Positions 27,701 to 39,700 of a stretch of 64,000 bases of DNA are shown here, piece after piece. Source of the DNA: Diploptera punctata (Eukaryota; Arthropoda; Insecta; Blattodea; Blaberidae). The stretch is from the NCBI GenBank assembly GCA_030220185.1, contig JASPKZ010010272.1, positions 4,513,501 through 4,577,500 of the forward strand, given 5' to 3'. The stretch's first letter is position 1. Each line of letters starts with the position of its first letter. The position numbers were made by a program, and so were the translations under genes. A model generated the notes under the pieces. It was not told where the DNA came from. It worked only from the letters and a program-made list of their open reading frames with translations, and ran no database searches.

Positions 27701-30700
27701 AAAACTCTTTTCAAAAATTGGAATTCTTTCCATGTTCACATAAACAAGATAGAGATTAATCTTATCTAACGACTGTTTATAAATGTCCAAAAAAATTTAA
27801 TAAGGAATATTGAACTAGATGATAATAATCATACCCATTATTGTCCAAATGTCCAAAATCCCATATCTGTATCATGTTGGAGTGTGAATAACTTTGTCCG
27901 CTGATGTAAACATCTTCCATTCTTCTATGAACACTAATTGCAAGAAATTGTGCTATCCTTGTATTTTTAAAAATACTGAGCTGTAATGGAATGGAACACC
28001 AAGCCATGGCCCACACTGGTCCTCCAGCAAACATTATAGGAGTGCCTGAATAAAAAAAAAACATATCTATATTATCCATTAAAAAATAGGTTAAAATTAT
28101 ACATAATATTTTGATGTATTTTTAATTCAATGCTTTCCAATACTGGACATTATTATTTTGAAATGAAAAATTAATGCTTGAACCAGGACTTGAACCCTGG
28201 ACCTCTCATTCTATGCACGAGTATGCAATCCATTACCACCATTCAAGCTACAAATGTATTTGTGAACTACAATTCATTGCAATGGATGTGGACCAAGAGA
28301 GTAAGAAAGAGGGAGGATTTGTTCTTGGATGGGAAGGAAGCTTGAATTAGCTTAGTGGTCAGAACATCAGCACGTAAAGCTGAAGGTTGAGGATTTGATT
28401 CCTGGTCCAAGCAAAAATGTTTCTCTTTACCATTGATTATAATAATTTAGTTGTAAACATTAATTTTCTTATTTCAATCATGGCAACAGCTTTAGCTTCC
28501 TAATATTAATTTAAATATTATATTTTTTAGAATTTTAATAACAATGACAAATTAAGTAACTAGAAATATGGAAGTCACAACATATGCCTAGTCATTGCAT
28601 TGACTCTTAGATATTAAAGTAAAATATTAACCTGTATTTGAAGAGAAAAATTTTCGCCTAGACCGGGACTCGAACCCGGGACCCTTGGCTTTCCGGGCCA
28701 AGTGCTCTACCAACTGAGCTACCAAGGCAAGTTACGATCTAGACGCAAATTTTTCTCTTATGTACGTTGTAATTCCCTCGCGCCAAATGCTTGAAACCAT
28801 ACCTTCTATCTTTGCAAATGGCGGCTTCTTAGTTAAGAAGACATTTATTGGGAATTTAACACTACTTTATAGCCAGTAGGGCTTCTATTGACGATTTTAT
28901 TATTAATTTAACACTTCTCATTGAAGGATAAATTATATTTGAAGAGAAAAATTTTCGCCTAGACCGGGACTCGAACCCGGGACCCTTGGCTTTCCGGGCC
29001 AAGTGCTCTACCAACTGAGCTACCGAGGCGAGTTACGATCTAGATGCAAATTTTTCTCTTACGTACGTTGTAATTCCCTCGCGCCAAATGCTTGTTAACC
29101 TGTATGTCAGAACAGAACCAAGAAAAGTAATAATAATGCACCAAATGTAAAATTAATTAGATTCTGAGGTATAGAAATAGAAGATTACGTTTATATAACA
29201 CTTTGGCTAGACCAGTGTTGACCTACGGTAGTGAAGCATGGACACTAAAAAGACAACATGAAAGCAGAATAATGGCTTGTGAAATGAGATTCATGCGCAG
29301 AACAGCGGGTTACACCAGATGGGATCGGAAAAGGAAAACCGATATCTTAAAAGAATTGAAGACTATGCCAATTTTGGAACTAAATTGGAAATACCATCTT
29401 GAAAGAATGAGTTCAAATCGGATCCCCAAAGCTGTTTATAATTATATACCAAGAGGACGAAGATCACTGGGCTGTCCTATGAAACGCTGGAGGCAAAATT
29501 TTCTATAGGATCGTAACAGGCCTTGGCCTAATACTTGGAAGGAAAAAGAAAGAAGAAGAAATAGAAGAAGTTAATATAAGTTTTTTTTTCAATAAAATAA
29601 ATTATTATAGAATGAAAAGTAAACTGAAATACAGTATTACCCCGCTTTTACGTTTTCCCACCTTTGACAACATTTTTTAAAGGTCCCTTCAGTTTCCCTA
29701 TATTCACAATGTATTAAAAACCTCGCTTTTATGTTTTTGAAATTTTGTTTTCCCACAATTTACGTCACATCACATCAATCTCTAGCGTTAAATATCAAAG
29801 GTATTTGATTTATTTGATCGAATATCTCACTTCTGTACAATCGATATATAGCAGAGCAAGTTCAATGAGCCATCGAAGCTGGCTGCTATACAATCGATAA
29901 GGAACCAAGCAAGTTTAATGAGCCAATGAAGCTGGCTTTTGTACAATTGATAAAGAGCAGAGCATATTGATCGAGCCAACGATGTTGGCTCAGAACTTTC
30001 AAACATTTCTGAAATTCAACCCATGTACTTCTATGGCAAAACTATTTTTTTAATCTCTCAATAAAGATTCATAGTGCTGCTTGCTGAACCTCTTCTTGTT
30101 ATTTATTTTTTAAATGGTGAAAGTAAAAGAAATTAAGTAATTTTATGTTTACAGCAGTCCGAAACACACATTACATTGAACTATTATTGGAATATCACTA
30201 GGAGGTTAATTTAAAATAAAATTCTTTACACCTCACCTGATATCTTGTCTTCTAAATAAAGAGACAGGATATGAGGTGAGGTGTAAGGAATTTTATTTTA
30301 AATTAAAAGAAACATTACATTATTTAGCCAATATTGTAAATTATCCCAGTTAGTGCTTTTTTGCATGTTCTTGAATGGTTGCTCAATATGAGGGTCAACA
30401 GCTTCTCCTCAGTTCCCATAATTTACACTTTCCCCCAATTTATACCATTTTCCCTCTGGTCCCTTGAAAAGTGTAAAAGAGGGATAATACTATAGTCTAT
30501 TAGCCCCATCTGTTATGTTCATGTTCTGAAATGGATGCAGAGTATGGGGAGTTAACATTTATGAGCTTATCTTCATTTCCCTCAATTTACACTTTCCCCT
30601 ATTTTACACCATTCTTCCCACGGTCCCTTGAAAAGTGTAAAAGAGGGGTAATACTCTAATTAAAACATTTGGTCTGTTCATTATTACCTCTTAGAGTTGT

Positions 30701-33700
30701 TTTTGTCGAACGTATGTTTCAGATTTATTAAATTAATATTAAGAAGCTAAAGCTGTTACTATGATTGAAATAAGTATATTAAAGTACACTACTAAATTAT
30801 TGTAATCAAATGGTAAAGAGAAAAATTTATGCCTGAACCGGGAATCGAACCCCGAACCTTCAGCTTTCCGTGCTGATGCTCTAACCATTGAGCTAATCCA
30901 GGCTTCCTTCCCATCCAAGCATAAATCCTTCCTTTACCTTACTGTCTTGGTCCCACATTCAAATGCTATGAATCATCATTCACAAATACACAATGAATGG
31001 CTTCTACCTGAAGAAGACATGAAGGGACTCCACATAGCTATAGCATTATTTATTAAATTAATATTAAGAAGCTAAAGCTGTTACTATGATTGAAATAAGT
31101 ATATTAAAGTACACTACTAAATTATTGTAATCAAATGGTAAAGAGAAAAATTTATTGTTTATTTTTTATTATTTCACTCACCTCATACTTCATAATTCAC
31201 AGCAGACCCTGGGTTTCTTCACATCTTTTGTGACATTCTCAATGCTGCGTCACGTTCACAACTGACGTCCAACGGCCTTCTATCCTGCAGACTGACCTCC
31301 GCGCCATCTGGTGGCCGACCCAAGAATTTCCAAATCAGTCCTCTTTCTTTATAACCGGGTATTTCAAAATTCATAGTTGTATTTTCATTCTTGCATATGT
31401 AAATTTTTTCCCAAATTGTGAGTTCCTTCGGTTTTTCCAATTGTTTAAATAATTTTGTTTTGGTTTCTATTCTATGTTTTTCTGACCAGGCATGTGCAGC
31501 TATTGCAGATTTTTCGGTTTCTCCATTTTTAACATTTCTGAGGTGTTCTTTTAATCTTGTATTTAGATTCCTTTTTGTTTTTCCTATGTATATCTTTTCA
31601 CAATCTTTACAATTAATTTGATAAATTCCCGATTTTTTGCAGTCTTCAATCTTTTCATTTTTGTTGGTTTTTATTAAATTACCTAAGCTGTAATCATTTT
31701 TAGGTGCTAATTTAATGTTGAATTTGTTGAAAATTTTCAAATACCAAAGGATGGTATGTGAACTTCTTGAATTTTTTGCCTATATTTTTATCTGTCTGAA
31801 GAGTACTTTCATTGATTACAGCTTAGGTAATTTAATAAAAACCAACAAAAATGAAAAGATTGAAGACTGCAAAAAATCGGGAATTTATCAAATTAATTGT
31901 AAAGATTGTGAAAAGATATACATAGGAAAAACAAAAAGGAATCTAAATACAAGATTAAAAGAACACCTCAGAAATGTTAAAAATGGAGAAACCGAAAAAT
32001 CTGCAATAGCTGCACATGCCTGGTCAGAAAAACATAGAATAGAAACCAAAACAAAATTACTTAAACAATTGGAAAAACCGAAGGAACTCACAATTTGGGA
32101 AAAAATTTATATATGCAAGAATGAAAATACAACTATGAATTTTGAAATACCCGGTTATAAAGAAAGAGGACTGATTTGGAAATTCTTGGGTCGGCCACCA
32201 GATGGCGCGGAGGTCAGTCTGCAGGATAGAAGGCCGTTGGATGTCAGTTGTGAACGTGACGCAGCATTGAGAATGTCACAAAAGATGTGAAGAAACCCAG
32301 GGTCTGCTGTGAATTATGAAGTATGAGGTGAGTGAAATAATAAAAAATAAACAATAAATTTTTCTCTTTACCATTTGATTACAATAATTTAGTAGTGTAC
32401 TTTAATATACTTATTTCAATCATAGTAACAGCTTTAGCTTCTTATATTAATTTAATAAATAATGCTATAGCTATGTGGAGTCCCTTCATGTCTTCTTCAG
32501 GTAGAAGCCATTCATTGTGTATTTGTGAATGATGATTCATAGCATTTGAATGTGGGACCAAGACAGTAAGGTAAAGGAAGGATTTATGCTTGGATGGGAA
32601 GGAAGCCTGGATTAGCTCAATGGTTAGAGCATCAGCACGGAAAGCTAAAGGTTCGGGGTTCGATTCCCGGTTCAGGCATAAAAATTTTTCTCTTTACCAT
32701 TTGATTACAATAATTTAGTAGTGTACTTTAATATACTTATTTCAATCATAGTAACAGCTTTAGCTTCTTAATATTAATTTAATAAATAATGCTATAGCTA
32801 TGTGGAGTCCCTTCATGTCTTCTTCAGGTAGAAGCCATTCATTATGTATTTGTGAATGATGATTCATAGCATTTGAATGTGGGACCAAGACAGTAAGGTA
32901 AAGGAAGGATTTATGCTTGGATGGGAAGGAAGCCTGGATTAGCTCAATGGTTAGAGCATCAGCATGGAAAGCTGAAGGTTCGGGGTTCGATTCCCGGTTC
33001 AGGCAAAAATTTTTCTCTTTACCATTTGAGTATGTTTCAGAGCTTCTTAGCCCCATCGTCAGTGATTACAGACAATTTATATATTAAATTTGGGAATTTT
33101 TAACATTATGAGGTTCAATTAATAAGAATTAAATGAATCGTGATTTCTTCTTGCCTCATACTTCTATGTTTTTTTAAACACAGCACTGCAGTATAAGCGA
33201 CCCATTGTCGTCATTGTCAGCTGTTTTCACGACTGTCAATTCTTTCTTTTGCCGGTAATTATCCAAACTGCCATCTGGTGTTCTTTTGAATGAATCATTT
33301 TCTAAACTGCCATCTGTTGTATTTTTGAAGAACTTTGTAATCAAGCTCGGTTTGTCCAGAATCTCGAAATTCATGGTTCTAGTACCATGAACTTCGAGAA
33401 TGAATCATTTTCTAAACTGCCATCTGTTGTATTTTTGAAGAACTTTGTAATCAAGCTCGGTTTGTCCAGAATCTCGAGATTCCGGACGAACCTAGCTTGA
33501 TTACAAAGTTCTTCAAAAATACAACAGATGGCAGTTTAGAAAATGATTCATTCAAAAGAACACCAGATGACAGTTTGGAGAGTAATTCCTTCAAAAGAAC
33601 ACCAGATGGCAGTTTGGATAATTACCGGCAAAAGAAAGAATTAACAGTCGTGAAAACAGCTGACGATGACGACAATGGGTCGCCGATATTGCAGTGCTGT

Positions 33701-36700
33701 GTTTAAAAGAACATAGAAGTATGAGGTAAGAAGAAATCACGATTCATTTAATTCTGATTACAGACAACATGAGAAAATTCAGTCTGTAATCACTGACGAT
33801 GGGGCTAAGAAGCTCTGAAACATATGTTCGACAAAAAACAACTCTAAGAGGTAATAATGAACAGACCAAATGTTTTAATTATTAAACAAACCTCTCAATG
33901 TTATTTCCTATTGTATTTTAAAATACTGTATTTATTTTACCATTGACAACATCAGCTTCAAAAAGTTTGAAACACTTCATTTCCTCTGTCTGTCGCCGAA
34001 GATGTGATTTTACTTTGTGTTTCATGCGTAAGTGACAAATCTGTAGAGATTGTTTTGTGTCTGGCAGATACTGTGCAGCAGCCAAAGGATTCAAAAATTC
34101 CCAATCATCAGATTTGGTATGTAGATCCGTGAACAATATATCCATATAGTTTTCTATATGACTGAAATAAAATTGAAGCAGATTAGTTGCACTCTAAGTT
34201 CCTAGAGAGTTTATTACAGTGTTATCACTAATAAACATCATTTCTTTCAATTAAAACATTTTTATATTTCTTTCTTACTCCCATAAACAATTTTGATATG
34301 AAATTAAAATTATGTTATATATAAATTCTGTTAATAATGAATGGAGAACATATTTTAATTGACTCACCTCATACATTTTCAAACTTCTTTGATACCGACG
34401 GTTTCAGACAAAATCATGTCCTTCATCAGTCATGGCGTCCATTGATGAATTTCATCAATGGACGCCATGACTGATGAAGGACATGATTTTGTCTGAAATC
34501 GTCGGTATCAAAGAAGTTTGAAAATGTATGAGGTGAGTCAATTAAAATATGTTCTCCATTCATTATTAATGATATAACCTCATAATGTTTACTTCCCGAT
34601 ATTAATTTAAATATATATAAATTCTGTTTTTAATTCTAGTGTTGATATTTATATTTCTCTAATTTGCAATTTTGAATTTTTCATTATATCAATTTCATAT
34701 AAGAAAAAGAAGAAATTCATAGTGGAAGCGGGTTATCAGGAAGTATCTTGATACATTAAAAAGATAGAATATAATAGAATACTAAGGATTGAAAATATTC
34801 TGTAAAAATTTAATATAAAAAAAGTATTTTTTTAACCAAACAACATATTACAATCGTTGGAATCTCCATCAATAATGTTGCCATCTGATGTTGATTTGAT
34901 GAACTTTGAGATGAGGTCACGTTCATCAGGAATCTCGAAATTCATGGATCTAAATTTGTTCTTCTGAATATATATCTTCTCCCAAACTGTCAATTCTAAA
35001 GGTTTTTCCAAATGTTTTAAAAGTAGGGCTTCTTTTCAATTTTATGATTCTCCAATGAACTATGAGCTGCAATAGCTGATTTTTGAATTTCACCATTTTT
35101 AATACTTCTGAAGTGTTCCTTAGTGCGAGTGTCCAAATTTCTTTTTGTTTTTCCTATGTATACTTTATTGCAGTCCTTACAATTAATTTGACTATTTAAC
35201 TCATGCCCCAAATGGGAGTCAATGACCAATCACGTTACAATGATTTTTGATTTACAACCAATCACAGTCGTGTTTTGCCTAGAATTTACCAACTAAAGTT
35301 TATCATAATAAAGAAATCACCTCCTTTTTAACATTCTAAATAGGTCATAGCATTATTTTGCAGTGACTGACTCACTAAGAAATACGGCTACCAGATTGTA
35401 TATATATAGTGCATGAATGTCAACACATACCGCATGCGGGAGTTAATATATAAACATTTGGAGCAATTGATTATACCACCAAAAAAAGAAACCACTGTTT
35501 GCACTTTCTTAAATGTATTTTTCCCAGAAAAATATAATTGTCATATTTACATCATAGGACATCAGAAATGAATTAATATACAGTTTGATGTGTTTCATTT
35601 TTTCTCCACTAGAGTGCATTCTTACAATTTTTTTATTTAACTTTCACAGGGAAAGAACACTATGAGGTTTAATTTAAGAATTAAATTAATGTTTTTATTA
35701 CCTCACCTCATATCCTTTTTCTTCTATACTGCAGTTTTGGAGCTTATCTCCATCGTCAGTAGCCTCTGGTCGACCGGTGTTATGTCGTTTCTTGGCGGTT
35801 TCCTTCTTACTTCTATCGGTGGACCGATGAACCTCTGGATCAGGTCAAAATTTGCAGGAGTTTCAAAATTCATGAGTTTGTCTTTCTTGTTTTTTTTGGA
35901 TGTGGATTTTTTCCCAGACTCTGAGTTCCTTTAGTTTATCTGTTTGTTTGATTAGGCTAGCTTCTGTATCAATTAAATGTTTTTCAGACCAAGCATGGGC
36001 TGCTACAGCTGACTTGTCCACTTCACCCTTTTTTACATTTCTAAGGTGTTCCTTCAATCTAGTTTTTAAATTTCTTTTTGTTTTTCCTATATAGATTTTG
36101 TCGCAATCTTGACATTTGATCTGATATATTCCTGATTTATATTCTTCTCCAATTTTTTTCATTTTTGTTGGTTTTTATTTTGTTTAGGCTGTATTCATTC
36201 TTTGGGGCCAATCGAATGTTAAACTTATTGAAAATTTTCTGCAACTTGTGGTGTAAGTGAATTTTTTGAATCTTATGTTCTCTTCTGTTTGTTTTTTAAG
36301 TGTGCTTTCATTAATTAGTTTTTGCCTTTTAAACTTATTTATTTTCTTCTGTACCATGTTCTCTTCATAATCATTTTCTATTGCTACTTTAATTATGTAT
36401 TCTTTTTCTTTTTCATATTTTTCACGGTTCAGGGGTACATTCACCAATCTGTGTGTTAGGCTATTGAATACAGCTTCTTTGTGAGCGAAATGGTTGAATC
36501 CTGATGCCTTAATGTAGTTATCTTTATGTGTGTTCTTTCTGTATATTCCAAATTCTATTTTGTTTTTTTCGTTTCTAGTTAGGTTTAGATCCAAAAATGA
36601 AATTTGTCTGTCAGTTTCAGTTTCCATTGTGAATTTTACAGTTTTGCTCTGAAGGTTCAGGAGTTTTAAGGCATCTTCTATTTGTTTATGGTTTATAATG

Positions 36701-39700
36701 GCTATTATATCGTCAACATATCTGCGCCAAAATTTGAAGGTTAATGGGTGTCCCCTTGTGATTTTCTGTTCAAAACTACCCATGAATAAATTAAAACACC
36801 ACAAGTTCCAGAAAATTTTCAATAAGTTTAACATTCGATTGGCCCCAAAGAATGAATACAGCCTAAACAAGATAATTAAAACCAACAAAATGAAAAAATT
36901 GGAGAAGAATATAAATCAGGAATATATCAGATCAAATGTCAAGATTGCGACAAAATCTATATAGGAAAAACAAAAAGAAATTTAAAAACTAGATTGAAGG
37001 AACACCTTAGAAATGTAAAAAAGGGTGAAGTGGACAAGTCAGCTGTAGCAGCCCATGCTTGGTCTGAAAAACATTTAATTGATACAGAAGCTAGCCTAAT
37101 CAAACAAACAGATAAACTAAAGGAACTCAGAGTCTGGGAAAAAATCCACATCCAAAAAAAACAAGAAAGACAAACTCATGAATTTTGAAACTCCCGCAAA
37201 TTTTGACCTGATCCTGAGGTTCATCGGTCCACTGATAGAAGTAAGAAGGAAACTGCCAAGAAACGACATAACACCGGTCGACCAGAGGCTACTGACGATG
37301 GAGATAAGCTCCAAAACTGCAGTATAGAAGAAAAAGGATATGAGGTGAGGTAATAAAAGCATTCTTACAATATTCGTTCCTTTGGCAATAAATAATAGAT
37401 CTGGTTGCAGTGACGAACAAAAGAAGCAAATGAAGCGTACTAATCATTTTTCATTTGTTTTCAAACATCGCCGTTTACATTAAATATATAAATATTTTAA
37501 AATAACTATATTTAAATAATGATTTGTGAGTGAACAGCTTAATTTTATTCGTTAAATAGTCCTAACAAATGCCACTCTTGATTTCCAAAATTCTCTAGAT
37601 AAATTGGAAATCGCTCGTGGCATTACTTATGATAAATTCCAGATTTTTTGCTATCTGGGGTGTTCAATTTCTTATTAGTTATTAATAGATTACCAAGGCT
37701 AAATTTATTTATTGGTGCCAATGTAATATTGAATTTCTTGAAAATTTTTTTAAATTTGTCATATATTTCAGGATGATATGTAATTTTCTTAAACTGTTTT
37801 CCGTTCTTTGAATCAGATTGCAGGGTAGTGTATTCTTTCAATCTTTTTTTGTTGTCTGAATTTCTTTAATTTATTTACAATTATTTCTTTTCCAAAACCA
37901 TTTAAATTGGCTATGTTCATAATGTGATTGTATTCTTTCTTAAAATCTTCTTCATTTAATGGAACATTCAATAATCTATATCAAACTGTTGAAAATTGCA
38001 TGTTTATGTGCAATATATTACAATACATATTACAAGTCCTTGAAATATTTATTCTATATTTACTAAAGTCTGGTCATACACAAAAGTTTGTAAATTAAGA
38101 TAAAAACGGAGTTTTGAGACTTACTGCACAAACTCTCAACCATACATAGAATAAAAATATTAAATATAAACAATAAAATTAAATTCAGAAAATTAAAAAT
38201 CTTTGATGAAACTGAACTATACTTACAATTGTAGAGTCCATTTAGTAGCTGGAAAGTAGGGACGATCACCAGTTACAGGTCCACTATTCTCTCTGCTCAA
38301 GAAGCGCATCCTGTTTGAAATTTCTGAAAAGGATGTATACATAATTTTTATACATTTTTTATCATCGAAAATTAAAAAAATGCATTATAATTCTGCAGTT
38401 TCCAATAGATATTTCAACCATACACCAGTATTATAGAAAACTGGATTGAAACAGAAACATAGAAGTAATGTAATATTGGGAAAAATGTCCACCATAAAGA
38501 CTAAGGTGATAGCATATTTGGTTCCTAATTAGTGTATACCTGGCAGAGTTTAAAATTTTAATACTGTATTAAGATGTGTTTCAATATTTATGAATTAAAT
38601 AAAAATAAAACGTAGTTTTATATGATTTTCGTGCTTGAAGGAGTGATGTACAATTTTTAATTATTTCAGGGATGGGGAGCTGCCGAATGAGGGGTAATAT
38701 GACATCTTCCTCATTCCACCTTTCGTCGAACTCAACATTGTTGTTATTGTCATCTTGGCATAACATGCAGTATCAGTGGCGGCACAATCTTACAACCTGA
38801 AACATATGCACTAATCCCTTCCATTCATATGTACCAAATTACATGTAACTGTGCAAATGTTTGAAGGGGGCTTAGTGGACTGCTGACACCTTTTTACACT
38901 AATTTATCTATATCAGGCTGATAGCACTCGTAGAGAGACGTAATATTGAGACAAGAGTGTCATTATATTTGAAGAGAAAAATTTTCGCCTAGACCGAGAC
39001 TCGAACCCGGGACCCTTGGCTTTCCGGGCCAAGTGCTCTACCAACTGAGCTACCAAGGCGAGTTGCGAGTCTCAGTCTAGGCGAAAATTTTTCTCTTCAA
39101 ATATAATTTATCCTTCGATGAGAAGTGTTAAATTAATAATAAAATCGTCAATAGAAGCCCTACTGGTTATAAAGTAGTGTTAAATTCCCAATAAATGTCT
39201 TCTTAACCAAGAAGCCGCCATTTGCAAAGATAGAAGCTTAGGTTTCAAGCATTTGGCGCGAGGGAATTACAACGTATATAAGAGAAAAATTTGCGTCTAG
39301 ATCGCAACTCGCCTCGGTAGCTCAGTTGGTAGAGCACTTGGCCCGGAAAGCCAAGGGTCCCGGGTTCGAGTCTCGGTCTAGGCGAAAATTTTTCTCTTCA
39401 AATATAATTTATCCTTCAATGAGAAGTGTTAAATTAATAATAAAATCGTCAAGAGTGTCATTGTTTAATCTGGAGCTTATTTTAGATTTGGTATGATTTC
39501 TCAGCAATCAATTTTAAAATCTGGTAACTAGCACGTACTGAATTCTCTGAAAGTGGTTGTCTGCTATCATTTTGGAGTGTTAGATTATTTAAAAGTTCCA
39601 TCCTGTCATCCCTTGTGTAAACAAAACGTACAATGTCCCGTAGGGCTATTATATTCAATTTATGAATTTGAACTCCATGGATGTTACCTACTGTACTTTA

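Larger units (their letters stand above)
30724..33029. mobile_element. Palindromic composite of tRNA-bearing elements and a PLE pair, 12-bp TSD
   Basis: GTATGTTTCAGA at 30712-30723 and 33030-33041. Left: minus tRNA core (30832-30905) with two copies of the body AATATTAAGAAGCTAAAGCT. Middle: PLE dimer. Right: the same body inverted, then plus cores at about 32604-32676 and 32932-33005 in tandem (320-bp period). Confidence 0.8.
30655..33900. mobile_element. Four-level nest: PLE foldback with internal composite and a second foldback
   Basis: The outer foldback (arms 30655-30723 + 33030-33075 minus, 33755-33900 plus; AAAACATTTGGTCTGTTCAT) is split at its minus hammerhead by a 2306-bp composite (30724-33029, TSD GTATGTTTCAGA) and at its centre by a GATA-family foldback (33076-33754, TSD TGATTACAGACAA). 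Confidence 0.8.
34333..34613. mobile_element. Foldback hammerhead element, 281 bp, ~15-bp TSD
   Basis: TATATAAATTCTGTT at 34318-34332 and 34614-34628. Arms are inverted from AATAATGAATGGAGAACATA inward to a centre at about 34449. Tail TAACCTCATAATGTTTACTT only at right. Both arms end GTATGAGGTGAGT and carry complete hammerheads. Confidence 0.9.

Noticed and set aside
32604..32676. Functional tRNA genes
   Set aside because: The tRNA-like cores are well folded but lie inside repeated elements, have Ser-type anticodons without the long variable arm, and occur in many diverged copies. Treated as SINE-like elements.
32360..33020. CRISPR-like direct repeats
   Set aside because: The repeated units are about 320-bp tRNA-bearing elements in a eukaryotic intron, not short repeats with spacers.
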